Of a DNA stretch of 64,000 nucleotides, positions 51,193 through 60,672 are shown piece after piece. Positions within the stretch are counted from its first letter, which is position 1, and each line of letters begins with the position of its first letter. The notes under the pieces are model-generated. The model worked only from the letters and a program-made list of their open reading frames with translations, searched no databases and was not told the DNA's origin. The DNA comes from Parapedobacter lycopersici (GTDB lineage: Bacteria > Bacteroidota > Bacteroidia > Sphingobacteriales > Sphingobacteriaceae). The DNA lies in the NCBI RefSeq assembly GCF_024643285.1, contig NZ_JAMSLW010000005.1, positions 186,001-250,000 on the forward strand. Direction: 5' to 3'. The position numbers and the translations under genes are program-made.

Positions 51193-53294
51193 TGGTGTTT
51201 TTGTTCTATGAGGTGTTTTTCGAGAAAGTCGGTAATTGCCTGATCCACCAATACCTGATGCTTATACAACATCCAGTGATGGGTTTCATCCGGTATGACC
51301 AAGGTTTCGTGCGGGACATCGTGCTGCTGCAACCGGCGGACAAGGTCAACACTCTGCTGAAAGTCCACATTGCCATCGTGGTCGCCGTGGATGAGCAATA
51401 CCGGCGACCGCCATGTGCTTACATACGATACTGGCGAAGCATCCCTCGCCAGGGCAATTGCCTGCTCCGCATCGGGAGCCGGCTCGGCACTTACCGGTGG
51501 AATCCGGCCAATATAATTATGTACTCCATGGATATCCACCCCTGCTGCAAACAAGTCAGAATCCTTGCCCAGCGCCAGCGCTGTAAGGTAACCGCCGTAC
51601 GACCCGCCATATACCCCGATCCGGGTGGCGTCGACCTGCGGCAAAGCCGCCAGCCATTCGCCCGCAGCCTTGATATCCTGGTATTCCGAAGCGCCATACC
51701 GCCCCGCAAAAAGCGGCTTATGAAAATCGTAACCGTAGCCAATGCCCAGCCGGTAGTTGACAGCCAGCACCACAAAGCCCCGGCTTGCCAGGTACTGGTT
51801 GAGGGCATACGTATTGGCGTAATAATCTCCATAGTGCCACCCCAGCAGCATCTGTCGCTGCGGGCCGCCGTGGATAAACACGATAGCCGGTTTCGCTGCC
51901 GCCCCACCTTTCGGTTCAAACAGCTGGCCATATACGGTCTTACCATCCGGGGCCTTGAATTCCACCCGCTTCGGCACAACCTGCGCAGCATTCTTCAACA
52001 CGTCGGGGATAAGCGCTTCCCCCAGTAGCCGGGCGGCTTTCCCGGTACCGGGCCAGTCGACTATGGCGGGCAGTGTGGGGCGGGTTGCCGTAGCACTGAA
52101 AAATACGACGTGTGCTCCATCCCCCGTTACCGTCGGAAATGTTTCAATACCCGACCCCGGTGTAAGCACTTCCATCTCCGGCTGGTCCACCGGTACCCGG
52201 ATCAGGTGCCTGCGGTCGATATCATCGCCTTCGGGCCCCGTATTTGCGCTCGCCAGCAACCACGTTTTATCGGGAGAAAGCGTGATGTGCTCCACCATGA
52301 AGTCTCCGGGTGTGAGCAGCAGTGCTGCCCCGCCCGTTTCGGGTATGGAATACAGGTGCGGCCACCCGTCGTGATAGGATACAAATGTGATGCGGTTCTT
52401 TCCCGCCCAGCGCAGGTTGGTCCCGCCGTGCGTCGTCGGTACGGCGCCCTGGGGGGTCTGCGGCGACTGCCAGACACAGCTTCCTGCACCCCCGGCGATA
52501 TTCGCCGTCCAGATCGACCACGGGTTGTGTACCGGAGCCAAAATGGAGTCCGGGAGGCCTCCGGAGCTATTCCGGCGCACAAAGGCGAGCCGCTTTCCAT
52601 CGGGTGACCAGCTCGGTGAGCTGTCGTGCGCAAACGCCGGAACAACCCACTGAACACGCCGGTCATTATCGTGGTAAACACCAATAAAGGAATGGTTGCC
52701 CCGCGACGACACAAAAGCCAGCGACCGCCCATCCGGCGACCATTGCAGGGAGCCGTTCTCCCCCCTGGCGTAAAACAGGGGTTCCGGCTTTTCCGAGCCA
52801 TCTATCGGGCTGATCCAGACCTGTCCATCCCGCAGGAATGCCACCTGGTCGTCCCCGGGAGCGATCGCCGGTTCATCCCCGTCGCCCAGCAGGACGGGTG
52901 CGCCGCCATCAAAAGGGACGCTCCAGACCTGGACCTCCGGTGGCTCCGGCAATGAGGCGGGGTTTCGCGGTGTGGTGCCGTTATACGCCCCATGATCCCC
53001 GCCCTTTACAAAGACAACCCATTTTCCGTCGGCCGAGAGCTGCACGCCGGTTATCTCGTCGCCCAGATCTGAATCATAGTCGGTCAGTTTACTCAGGGTA
53101 AATGAAGGGCCTTCGGCAGCATACAGGTTGCGGCGGCCCTGTTGGTTAATGGCCAGGACCATCCGGTTTCCCGTGGCCGATGTACGCAACTCGGAAGGAA
53201 AAGGATAAGCGGTAAGCGCTTCGACAGTGGGCGACTGTGCCATCAGCAGATTTCCGGAACAACACAGCAAAACAAGTAATGTAAATAACCTCAT
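51189..53294 (-). CDS. S9 family serine peptidase (prolyl oligopeptidase type)
   Basis: 701 residues with a signal peptide (ending LLMAQ). The N-terminal ~420 residues form a WD/TolB-like beta-propeller (LQWSPDGRSLAFVSS, PSWSPDGKRLAFVR); the C-terminal hydrolase has YGGSYGGYLTALALG (nucleophile Ser), LIHGDHDGNVDFQQS (Asp), and PDETHHWML (His). Probably degrades small periplasmic peptides; here perhaps muropeptide stems. It is the first gene of the minus-strand set ending at def. A 278-residue antisense frame on the plus strand is a codon-usage shadow. Confidence 0.92.
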   Translation of the reverse strand: MRLFTLLVLLCCSGNLLMAQSPTVEALTAYPFPSELRTSATGNRMVLAINQQGRRNLYAAEGPSFTLSKLTDYDSDLGDEITGVQLSADGKWVVFVKGGDHGAYNGTTPRNPASLPEPPEVQVWSVPFDGGAPVLLGDGDEPAIAPGDDQVAFLRDGQVWISPIDGSEKPEPLFYARGENGSLQWSPDGRSLAFVSSRGNHSFIGVYHDNDRRVQWVVPAFAHDSSPSWSPDGKRLAFVRRNSSGGLPDSILAPVHNPWSIWTANIAGGAGSCVWQSPQTPQGAVPTTHGGTNLRWAGKNRITFVSYHDGWPHLYSIPETGGAALLLTPGDFMVEHITLSPDKTWLLASANTGPEGDDIDRRHLIRVPVDQPEMEVLTPGSGIETFPTVTGDGAHVVFFSATATRPTLPAIVDWPGTGKAARLLGEALIPDVLKNAAQVVPKRVEFKAPDGKTVYGQLFEPKGGAAAKPAIVFIHGGPQRQMLLGWHYGDYYANTYALNQYLASRGFVVLAVNYRLGIGYGYDFHKPLFAGRYGASEYQDIKAAGEWLAALPQVDATRIGVYGGSYGGYLTALALGKDSDLFAAGVDIHGVHNYIGRIPPVSAEPAPDAEQAIALARDASPVSYVSTWRSPVLLIHGDHDGNVDFQQSVDLVRRLQQHDVPHETLVIPDETHHWMLYKHQVLVDQAITDFLEKHLIEQKHQ

Positions 53295-53518
53295 GCGTTC
53301 TATTTAGGTATTCATCAATTGCGCGAGCCCGGTGATTCCCGGTGCCGCACAGGATGGTTAGTACAAGAAAAACTCTTTTGGAGAAACAAGAATAAGTAAA
53401 ATAGTTGAATATGCCAATAAGCCAAATGGGACTAGCGAGAATTGAATCGTTGAAAACCCTCCGGTCAGACACGTATGAAAATGGCAAAAAAGATTCTTTT
53501 TTTGCCTAAACTTGTACC

Positions 53519-54820
53519 ATGCAACCCGCGTCATTATATCGCTATTACCAAGAGTGCCCGAGGATATCCACCGATACCCGTGCCATTAAGCCCGACAGTC
53601 TCTTTTTTGCCCTTAAGGGCACGCATTTCAACGGCAACGCGTTTGCCGCGGAAGCTCTTGAAAAAGGGGCCCGCTATGCCGTCATCGATGAGCCCCGGTA
53701 TCGGCAGGACGATCGCTTTCTGTTGGTGGCGGACGTGCTGGCTGCCTTACAGAAATTAGCCCGGTATCATCGCGAGCGGCTCCGGATTCCCATTATCGGC
53801 ATTACCGGCAGCAACGGTAAAACCACCACCAAGGAGCTGTTGCACGCCGTGCTATCCCGAACGTTCAACACCTACGCGACCCAGGGGAATCTCAATAACC
53901 ACATTGGCGTGCCGCTCACGTTGTTATCCCTGGACAGACAAACGCAGCTGGCCATTGTCGAAATGGGGGCCAACCACCCTGGCGAAATCGCGTTTCTCTG
54001 CAACATCGCCCAACCGACCCACGGACTTATTACGAATGTCGGCAAGGCCCATCTGGAGGGCTTTGGCGGTTTTGAAGGGGTCATGCGGACCAAAGGGGAG
54101 CTTTACGACTACCTGGCGGGCCATGGCGGTACTGTTTTTTTACAGCAGGACAACCCGAATCTGCGGGAAATGGCCGAATCACGAGCCATTAACCAACCGG
54201 TTACCTACGGTTTTTCGGAAGGTAACGACGTCGTTGGTCTGCTGCAATCGGCCGATCCCGTACTGGAAATACAGTGGCATGCCCACGGCAGCCATACACA
54301 TCATACGGTAACCACACGGCTTACGGGCGCCTACAATACCGAAAACCTGTTGGCCGCGGTTTGCGTTGGCCGGCATTTCGGTGTCAGCGCAATTGACATC
54401 AACAAAGGGCTTACCGATTACACACCGTCCAACAATCGATCGCAGTTGACCAAAACAGCAGCCAATACTGTTATCCGCGATTACTACAACGCCAATGCCA
54501 GCAGCATGGCCGTGGCGCTCGAAAACCTGAAGCTGCTCAAGGCCGACCGGAAAGTGATTATCCTGGGCGATATGTTTGAACTGGGCGAAGCATCCCCTGA
54601 AGAGCACCGGAAGCTGGTAGACCTGGCCTGCGCAATGGGGGTCGACCGGGTGCTGTTTGTGGGTCATGAGTTTGCACGGCATAAGCGTCCCGGGGCCGAA
54701 TTCCACGATACAACCGATGCGGCAAAAGCCGCATTACAGCAACACCCCGTTACCGGCGCCCTGGTACTGCTCAAGGCCTCCCGGAGCATGGCCTTCGAAA
54801 AACTGATGGATAGCCTCTAA
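53519..54820 (+). CDS. murF: UDP-N-acetylmuramoyl-tripeptide-D-alanyl-D-alanine ligase
   Basis: 433 residues. Adds D-Ala-D-Ala to UDP-MurNAc-tripeptide, the last cytoplasmic peptide step of peptidoglycan synthesis. Seen: ISTDTRAIKPDSLFFALKG, the ATP loop GITGSNGKTTTKELLHAV, EMGANHPGEIAFL, ITNVGKAHLEGFG and DYYNANASSMAVALENL, DMFELGE. It lies away from any cell-division/mur cluster. A TAAACTTG box ends four bases before the ATG. It overlaps the convergent holin-like gene by four bases. Confidence 0.96.
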   Translation: MQPASLYRYYQECPRISTDTRAIKPDSLFFALKGTHFNGNAFAAEALEKGARYAVIDEPRYRQDDRFLLVADVLAALQKLARYHRERLRIPIIGITGSNGKTTTKELLHAVLSRTFNTYATQGNLNNHIGVPLTLLSLDRQTQLAIVEMGANHPGEIAFLCNIAQPTHGLITNVGKAHLEGFGGFEGVMRTKGELYDYLAGHGGTVFLQQDNPNLREMAESRAINQPVTYGFSEGNDVVGLLQSADPVLEIQWHAHGSHTHHTVTTRLTGAYNTENLLAAVCVGRHFGVSAIDINKGLTDYTPSNNRSQLTKTAANTVIRDYYNANASSMAVALENLKLLKADRKVIILGDMFELGEASPEEHRKLVDLACAMGVDRVLFVGHEFARHKRPGAEFHDTTDAAKAALQQHPVTGALVLLKASRSMAFEKLMDSL

Positions 54821-55176
54821 TCCCGGGGCTTGCCGCCAAATATACCGCCCAGCAACAGCTGGATCAGTGCGACAACCAGCGCAAACACCGCCGCCCACCA
54901 GAAGTTGGCCACGTCAAACTTGCCGCCCATCAGGTAGCTGGTGAACTGCACCATCAGCACGGTGATAATAAACGAAACGAGCCCTAGCGTCAGGATGTTC
55001 AGTGGCAGGGTAAAAAGCCGTAATACCGTACCTACGGTGGCATTTACCAATGCAATAATTAATCCGGCCAATACCGCCCACCAGAATCCCGCCACCTGTA
55101 CCGCTGAATCGGGAAGGATATAGGCCCCTACGAAAATGGCTAATCCTGTCAATAGCACGTCAATGATAAAACGCAT
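54817..55176 (-). CDS. Phage holin-IV-type small membrane protein
   Basis: 119 residues with four hydrophobic segments (LLTGLAIFVGAYILP, GFWWAVLAGLIIALVN, LPLNILTLGLVSFIITVL, FWWAAVFALVVALIQLLLGGIFG). This matches the mycobacteriophage-holin-like (phage holin family 4) group that is common in ordinary bacterial genomes. No phage genes are near, so a lytic role is unlikely; a general membrane protein is more plausible. Confidence 0.82.
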   Translation of the reverse strand: MRFIIDVLLTGLAIFVGAYILPDSAVQVAGFWWAVLAGLIIALVNATVGTVLRLFTLPLNILTLGLVSFIITVLMVQFTSYLMGGKFDVANFWWAAVFALVVALIQLLLGGIFGGKPRD

Positions 55177-55320
55177 GTTGTTTAAGCTTTAAGGTGAATC
55201 ATTAGTTAAGGATAAATAAGGTTTTATGCCTTTTTGTTTTACGGCAACACGATAAAATTAACAAATTTATTGTGGAATTTACACCGGTCGTCCATCTATA
55301 CCCATAGAAACGAACCAATT

Positions 55321-56028
55321 ATGGACTACATCATCCAAACCGATGCGCTGGATTTTCAGTATGCAGCGGACAAAAAGGTGCTCAATGGTATTTCGCTCCA
55401 CGTGCCTAAAGGGGCAATCTACGGCTTTCTCGGACCAAACGGTGCTGGAAAATCGACAACCATGATGCTGCTCACGGGCATTATCCCGCAGCAGGGAGAT
55501 GCCATCCGCCTGTTCGGCGCGCCGTTGCAACAGCAGTTGCCCCACGTGTTTACCAAAGTCGGCGCACTGGTGGAGCAACCCGCCTTGTATCTGCATCTCA
55601 GCGGCATTAACAACCTCCGTTACATGGCCAGACTACGGGGTATCGATGAAAAGCACATTCCACACGCCCTCGCACAGGTAGGGCTTGCCCGGGATGGCAG
55701 GCGCAGGGTCCGTCAGTATTCCCTGGGCATGAAACAGCGGCTGGCCATTGCCATGGCGCTGCTGGGCGACCCGGAATTGCTGATCCTTGATGAGCCGGTC
55801 AACGGGCTGGACCCCCACGGCATGATGGAAATCCGGCAACTACTGGTGCGGCTCAATAGGGAACGGGGCGTAACCGTTTTCATTTCCAGCCACCTGCTCA
55901 CCGAAATTGAAAAAATGTGTACGCACATCGGGGTCATCCACGAAGGGAAGCTGAAATTCGAGGGGCCGGTCAGTGGCGGAAAAGACCTTGAACAGTGGTT
56001 TATGTCGCTAACCAGTAACTCAAATTGA
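55321..56028 (+). CDS. ABC transporter ATP-binding protein
   Basis: 235 residues from ATG 55321. Walker A GPNGAGKSTTM near residue 40, Q-loop with TKVGALVEQP, signature YSLGMKQRLAIAM, Walker B LLILDEPVNGLDPHG, H-loop VFISSHLLTEI. It partners the permease-thioredoxin protein 6 bases downstream. The substrate is unknown; the ATPase most resembles those of ABC-2 type exporters such as bacitracin/lantibiotic or membrane-bound systems. Confidence 0.93.
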   Translation: MDYIIQTDALDFQYAADKKVLNGISLHVPKGAIYGFLGPNGAGKSTTMMLLTGIIPQQGDAIRLFGAPLQQQLPHVFTKVGALVEQPALYLHLSGINNLRYMARLRGIDEKHIPHALAQVGLARDGRRRVRQYSLGMKQRLAIAMALLGDPELLILDEPVNGLDPHGMMEIRQLLVRLNRERGVTVFISSHLLTEIEKMCTHIGVIHEGKLKFEGPVSGGKDLEQWFMSLTSNSN

Positions 56029-56034
56029 CACCTC

Positions 56035-58245
56035 ATGGCTACTTCCACACGAACCTCATTCATCGCCACGCTCAGGGCGGAACACATCAAGAAAAAAGGA
56101 ACAGGCATCTATGTAATGAGTGCGCTGGTGGGCGCCCTGTTCCCCTTAATGACGCTGCTAATCATCCTTTTTCGGAACGTTCAACAAGCGAAGCCCTTTG
56201 CCTATTCGTTCTATTTAAACTTCATTACGGAATCGACGATCCCGTTTACGGACTTTTTCTTTCCGTTGCTGATTATTGTGCTCACCAGCAGGGTCACGCA
56301 GCTTGATCATCGAAATGGCGGATGGCGCCTCATGGAGTTGCAGCCCCTGGCCAAGTCTACGATCTATTTTTCCAAGTTTTCCATTGTACTCATCAGTAAC
56401 GCCATTGCCATCGGCACACTGATCCTGTCCGGATTGGTGATGGGCTGGGTTACCCTTAGGCTTACCGGCATACCGGTCAATGCGGTGCTGGATATTCCTT
56501 ACCTGGCGCTCCTGCAGCTCGCTGCCCGGCTCTTCGTGGCAAGTCTGTACGTAGCGGTAGTGCAGTATGTAATCGCCGTACTGATACCGGGTTTTATTTG
56601 GTCCGTTCTGGTTGGATTCGGTGGATTACTGGGTGGGGCTTTGCTCAGGTCACAGGGACTTAACTTCGACTGGTACCCTTATCATATCTTATCCCGCGAC
56701 TATAGCGTCAGAAGCGACCTGGGTTACTGGTTTACCTATACCGATGGCATCTGCCTGTGTATGGCTATCCTGCTGTTGTACATCGGATTTCAGTGGTATC
56801 GCCATAAAACCCTAAAGCGGGCGTTTTTAAGTCCACCCTCACGGTTGTTGCCGCTGGCAGCGGTATGGATCGTCTTCGGTGGGGTAACGACCTACCTGTT
56901 GGTCCCGAAAGTGTCACCACCTTATAAGGCCACTGTATTAGCGGGAGAAATAGACACGTCATTGCCACTGCACACGTTGTATGTTATCAATCCGGTTCTC
57001 CACGATACCCTGGCCACCATACCCGTCAATGAAAATACATTCCATCATGTTTTGGCGGATGATATCACCGACGATTATTACGTCATTATTTTCGATGATT
57101 ATTTCGGAAAGCAGGTTTACTTCGGTGGAACCGATAGCGTTTACATCAAAGCCCGGCTGAATGAACAGGCAAACGAGTTAACAGTAACGGGCACCCGGCT
57201 TGCGGAAAACCAGCTTTCACCCCCCGCGCAAATCCGGTCGATAGCCGACCATTACCTACAACAGCATACCTTCCTGGATAATCCGGCAGGTTTTAGCACA
57301 GCAATCCACCAGGAATGGAAGAAAGCCCTGCGCGGGCGCAAACGCTTCAAAACGGTGGACGGCTATACCACCCATGACGATTTTAATGCGCGTATTGATA
57401 AGCTGCTGGCGGTGCAGTACCTCAATTACTGGAACACGTACCGGCAAAACCGCCTTGCCGCGTTTCCGGATGAAAATACCGAACTAACTCCCGGAATGCA
57501 GGAAATAAGCGCGAGGGTGTCGCTGACCGACGAGCAGCTGTTGGGGAATGAAAGCTACATGGAGTATGTGATAGACCACCTCACGGCGGCCAACCAGGCT
57601 GATATCGGCCAGGATATAAAGGCGCTGGAAGGCATAAACACGTTGCCTGAAGGTGATTTCAGGAACCGGGCTTTTTACTGGCAGCTGGATAAAAGCCTGA
57701 ACAGCATTACGGATGAACTCGAGCGGGCGGCACTGATCGATCGGTATGCAGGGCAGATTTCCGACGGGCAACTAAGCGGACGGCTAATGCAAACTTATCA
57801 CCGGCTGCAGCGCCTGAATGCAGGAGCCGCCGCTCCCGTATTCCAGGCGATGGACTTAACCGGTAACACAGTATCGCTGGGCGATCTTCGCGGCCAACAC
57901 CTGCTTATTGACGTTTGGGCGACCTGGTGCGCACCGTGTAAAAAGCTGTCGCCACTCTTTGAAAAACTGGCGATTAAATATAAGGACCAGCCAGTCCGTT
58001 TTCTTGCGTTAAGTGTCGACCGCGACGAAAGCAAATGGCGCATTAGCGCTAAAAACAAGTCCGAATCGGTATTGCAGTGGCGGGTGCTGGACAACGGTGC
58101 CTTTGGGCAGGAATACCGCGCGTCGGTGATTCCCCAGTTCATTTTCATCGACCCCGACGGTCGCTTCGTCCACGCCAAAATGCCGCTGCCCTCGGAAAGC
58201 GCCTTTGAAATCCTGTTGCGAAATGCGCTGGGGGTGGCGGATTAA
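56035..58245 (+). CDS. ABC-2-type permease fused to a TlpA-like thioredoxin domain
   Basis: 736 residues in one frame. Residues 1 to about 300: ABC-2 membrane domain, with six or seven hydrophobic segments (VMSALVGALFPLMTLLIILF first). Residues 300-600: hydrophilic region, probably periplasmic, with beta-rich (YKATVLAGEIDTSLPLHTLY) and helical (YLEYV-like) stretches. Residues 610-736: thioredoxin-like TlpA domain with redox motif WATWCAPCKKLSPLF and DVSVDRDESKW-type segment. A permease joined to a reductase is unusual. It may couple export of a metal, haem or peptide with disulfide reduction. Confidence 0.85.
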   Translation: MATSTRTSFIATLRAEHIKKKGTGIYVMSALVGALFPLMTLLIILFRNVQQAKPFAYSFYLNFITESTIPFTDFFFPLLIIVLTSRVTQLDHRNGGWRLMELQPLAKSTIYFSKFSIVLISNAIAIGTLILSGLVMGWVTLRLTGIPVNAVLDIPYLALLQLAARLFVASLYVAVVQYVIAVLIPGFIWSVLVGFGGLLGGALLRSQGLNFDWYPYHILSRDYSVRSDLGYWFTYTDGICLCMAILLLYIGFQWYRHKTLKRAFLSPPSRLLPLAAVWIVFGGVTTYLLVPKVSPPYKATVLAGEIDTSLPLHTLYVINPVLHDTLATIPVNENTFHHVLADDITDDYYVIIFDDYFGKQVYFGGTDSVYIKARLNEQANELTVTGTRLAENQLSPPAQIRSIADHYLQQHTFLDNPAGFSTAIHQEWKKALRGRKRFKTVDGYTTHDDFNARIDKLLAVQYLNYWNTYRQNRLAAFPDENTELTPGMQEISARVSLTDEQLLGNESYMEYVIDHLTAANQADIGQDIKALEGINTLPEGDFRNRAFYWQLDKSLNSITDELERAALIDRYAGQISDGQLSGRLMQTYHRLQRLNAGAAAPVFQAMDLTGNTVSLGDLRGQHLLIDVWATWCAPCKKLSPLFEKLAIKYKDQPVRFLALSVDRDESKWRISAKNKSESVLQWRVLDNGAFGQEYRASVIPQFIFIDPDGRFVHAKMPLPSESAFEILLRNALGVAD

Positions 58246-58360
58246 ATAATACAACCGTAATATATCCGTTAAATACAGCAGGGGATTTTGTATTGGGGCT
58301 ATATTACCCTAATTTAGCCCGCGCATAATTTTCGTCCATCATTTAATAGTTAATCGCATA

Positions 58361-59554
58361 GTGCAATACGTATTCAGACTCGCTTTCTTATTTCTTTTGT
58401 TTACCGCGCTTGTCGCATCATGTACGTCTTCCGAAAAGAGAAAAATCCGCGCCGAAAAAAAACAGCACGAAAAAGATAGCCTGGCATTGATCTACGATAG
58501 CGCCGGGGCAGACCCCCGGCTCGATGCATTTATGCAGCGATTGCACCGCCGCTCCGGATTCAACGGGAACGTGCTGGTGGCCAAAAACGGCAAAATCATT
58601 TACCAGCATGCCTTCGGCTGGGCAGATTACCTGCACAAAGACAGCCTGAACATCACCTCTCAATTTGAGCTGGCGTCGGTTTCCAAGCCACTGACAGCGA
58701 CGGCCATACTCCAACTCTGGGAAGCAGAGAAAATCTCGCTTGATCAAACGGTGGATGAATTTTTTCCTAATTTCCCATATCCCGGCATTACCATTAAAAT
58801 GTTGCTCAGCCATCGTTCCGGCTTAACCAATTACCTGTATTTTACCGATAAGGTATGGCCCGACCGGCAAAAAGGGATGACGAACATGGACGTTATGGCG
58901 CTCTTCGAAAAACACAAGCCGGAGAAGTATGCCAGTCCGGATGTGCGGTATTTTTATAACAACACCAACTACATGATCCTCGCCGCCATTGTGGAAAAGG
59001 TAACCGGCCAGGATTTTGCGGTTTATATGCAGGAAAACATATTCGGTCCGGCGGGAATGAAAAATACGGCGGTATATTCCAAGGCGGTATATGAAAAAAT
59101 ACCGGTCAAAGTGATTGGCCACGACCGGGTATGGCGCCGTTCGGTTGTCCAGAATTTTCAGGACGGTCCCGTGGGGGATAAGGGCACATACAGTACCGTG
59201 CAGGATCTTTTCCTGTTTGACCGTGCCCTGCGGGATGGGCGTCTGCTCAAAATGGAGACACAGGACTCGGCCTATGTCGGCCGCAGCAAGCCCATCAAAA
59301 CACTGTTTAATTACGGCTATGGCTGGCGCACGTTTGACCCGGGCAATCACCAAGTGGTTTACCACACGGGGTGGTGGCACGGCTTCCGTAGCCTGTTTAT
59401 CCGCGACCTAAAAAAAGACATCACCATTGTTTTGCTGACGAACCTGGTCAATGCCAGCCTGCTTCACCTGGATGAGTTGTATGAAATTCTCGATATGCCC
59501 GTCATCCGGCAGGCAGCCTATTCGGCACAGGGTGAATTTGCGGGCGATGAATAA
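58361..59554 (+). CDS. Serine hydrolase lipoprotein (class C beta-lactamase-like)
   Basis: 397 residues, GTG start at 58361, lipobox LVASC near residue 21. Active-site ELASVSKPLTATAIL (SxxK), YFYNNTNYMILA (YxN) and VYHTGWWHGFRS (HxG-like, here H-T-G). These proteins include D-Ala carboxypeptidases, esterases and class C beta-lactamases; I cannot decide which. It is one of three such active sites in the window (with the two-domain protein at 48.8 kb). Confidence 0.88.
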   Translation: MQYVFRLAFLFLLFTALVASCTSSEKRKIRAEKKQHEKDSLALIYDSAGADPRLDAFMQRLHRRSGFNGNVLVAKNGKIIYQHAFGWADYLHKDSLNITSQFELASVSKPLTATAILQLWEAEKISLDQTVDEFFPNFPYPGITIKMLLSHRSGLTNYLYFTDKVWPDRQKGMTNMDVMALFEKHKPEKYASPDVRYFYNNTNYMILAAIVEKVTGQDFAVYMQENIFGPAGMKNTAVYSKAVYEKIPVKVIGHDRVWRRSVVQNFQDGPVGDKGTYSTVQDLFLFDRALRDGRLLKMETQDSAYVGRSKPIKTLFNYGYGWRTFDPGNHQVVYHTGWWHGFRSLFIRDLKKDITIVLLTNLVNASLLHLDELYEILDMPVIRQAAYSAQGEFAGDE

Positions 59555-59564
59555 CGGAAAACCG

Positions 59565-59572
59565 TATCTTTG
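59565..59572 (+). promoter_or_regulatory. -7 box of the CoA-binding gene
   Basis: TATCTTTG, perfect match, 18 bases before ATG 59591. Confidence 0.6.
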
Positions 59573-59590
59573 TATATCGTGCTTGACGTC

Positions 59591-59956
59591 ATGGACAAAA
59601 AGAAAACACTCATCATCGGGGCAACTCCCAACCCTGCCAGGTACGCGTACCTCGCGGCTCACCGCCTGGTTGATGCGGGACATGAAATTGTCAACATCGG
59701 AATAAAAAAAGGCGAGGTTGCAGGTGTTGCTATTCAGCCTGCCGGAGATCCGCTGCCGGACATTCACAGCATTACCCTCTATATCGGCCCGCAGACGCAA
59801 CCCCTGTATTACGATTACATCATCCATACCAAACCGCAGCGTCTCATCTTTAATCCCGGCACCGAAAATCCGGAACTGGAAGCAAGGGCGCAGGCCGCAG
59901 GGATTGATACCATTCGGGCCTGCACGCTTGTTCTGCTGTCCACCAACCAGTATTAA
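59591..59956 (+). CDS. CoA-binding Rossmann protein
   Basis: 121 residues from ATG 59591 (an earlier start at 59570 would begin inside the -7 box). IIGATPNPARYAYLAAHRL at the N-terminus and GIKKGEVAG form a CoA_binding_2-type nucleotide site, as in the small YccU-like proteins. Residues PGTENPELEARAQAAGI end the fold. Function is not known; some related proteins bind CoA and regulate. The downstream PAP2-like gene begins 143 bases later. Confidence 0.85.
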   Translation: MDKKKTLIIGATPNPARYAYLAAHRLVDAGHEIVNIGIKKGEVAGVAIQPAGDPLPDIHSITLYIGPQTQPLYYDYIIHTKPQRLIFNPGTENPELEARAQAAGIDTIRACTLVLLSTNQY

Positions 59957-60099
59957 GGGTGTGCCAGCCCTATTGCTAACTTCCCGGAGATTAGTTACCT
60001 TAGCCTTCGAAAGCAAATTCATCGCTGAAATCGGGGAGTTGAACGGACTTTGGCAATGATGACGGCCGGCTACGCACTTTTTATCGTACATTATTACCC

Positions 60100-60672
60100 T
60101 TGAAAACAAAATTTGCCACATTCGTCTCCACGCTCGGCCATCCCTTTTTGACCCTTCCGGTGTTTATTATATTTCTGCTTTTCAGCACCGAGCCTGTTGC
60201 GAAAGCCGGACTGCTCACGCTCCTGATCATTGGAGGTATCTTTATTCCGGTTGGCCTGCGGACGCTGCTCGGTGTCCGGAAAGGCAAGTATACCAACCTG
60301 GATGTATCGGATCAGGCCCAGCGTCAGCAATGGTTTATCGTGACCACGCTGCTGCTGCTGGTCGTCACGGCCATCGTCTGGATTACGGACCAGAACCGTA
60401 CCCTGCGGCTGGGCATGATCTGCGCCTTTTCACTGCTGCTGGTATCCCAGTTGGTAAACACCCGTGTAAAGGCCTCGATGCACCTGGCTTTCCATACCTT
60501 CCTCGGGCTGCTGATTCTGCATATGAATGCCGTAGCCGGGGCCATTTTCCTGCTTTTTGCACCATTATTGGCCTGGTCGCGACTATACCTGAAACGCCAC
60601 GTACTTGAAGAGGTATTGGTCGGGGTGGTGCTCGGTGGGCTATTCGGACTGATTTTCTGGATTATTTACTAG
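60100..60672 (+). CDS. Divergent PAP2-like membrane phosphatase
   Basis: 190 residues, five to six membrane helices, TTG start at 60100 (no ATG available). The PAP2 signature is partly present: KASMHLAFH in place of the PSGH motif, and SRLYLKRHVLEEVLVG, where the last acidic position is Glu instead of Asp. The first motif (KxxxxxxRP) is not convincing. So it is a relative of PAP2 lipid phosphatases that may be inactive. It ends 11 bases inside the convergent mutT. Confidence 0.7.
   Translation: MKTKFATFVSTLGHPFLTLPVFIIFLLFSTEPVAKAGLLTLLIIGGIFIPVGLRTLLGVRKGKYTNLDVSDQAQRQQWFIVTTLLLLVVTAIVWITDQNRTLRLGMICAFSLLLVSQLVNTRVKASMHLAFHTFLGLLILHMNAVAGAIFLLFAPLLAWSRLYLKRHVLEEVLVGVVLGGLFGLIFWIIY

Noticed and set aside
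51192-52028. 278-residue open frame on the plus strand
   Set aside because: It lies wholly antisense to the S9 peptidase, whose catalytic motifs are intact, and it has no recognisable domain. Long antisense frames are common in this codon usage.
53417-53460. Sequence resembling the T arm and 3' end of a tRNA (GAATTGAATCG segment)
   Set aside because: Only a 3-bp stem forms and no D or anticodon arm is present; too weak for a tRNA remnant or attachment site.
54817-55176. Prophage marker (holin-like protein)
   Set aside because: No other phage gene is near, and this small membrane family is widespread in bacterial chromosomes.
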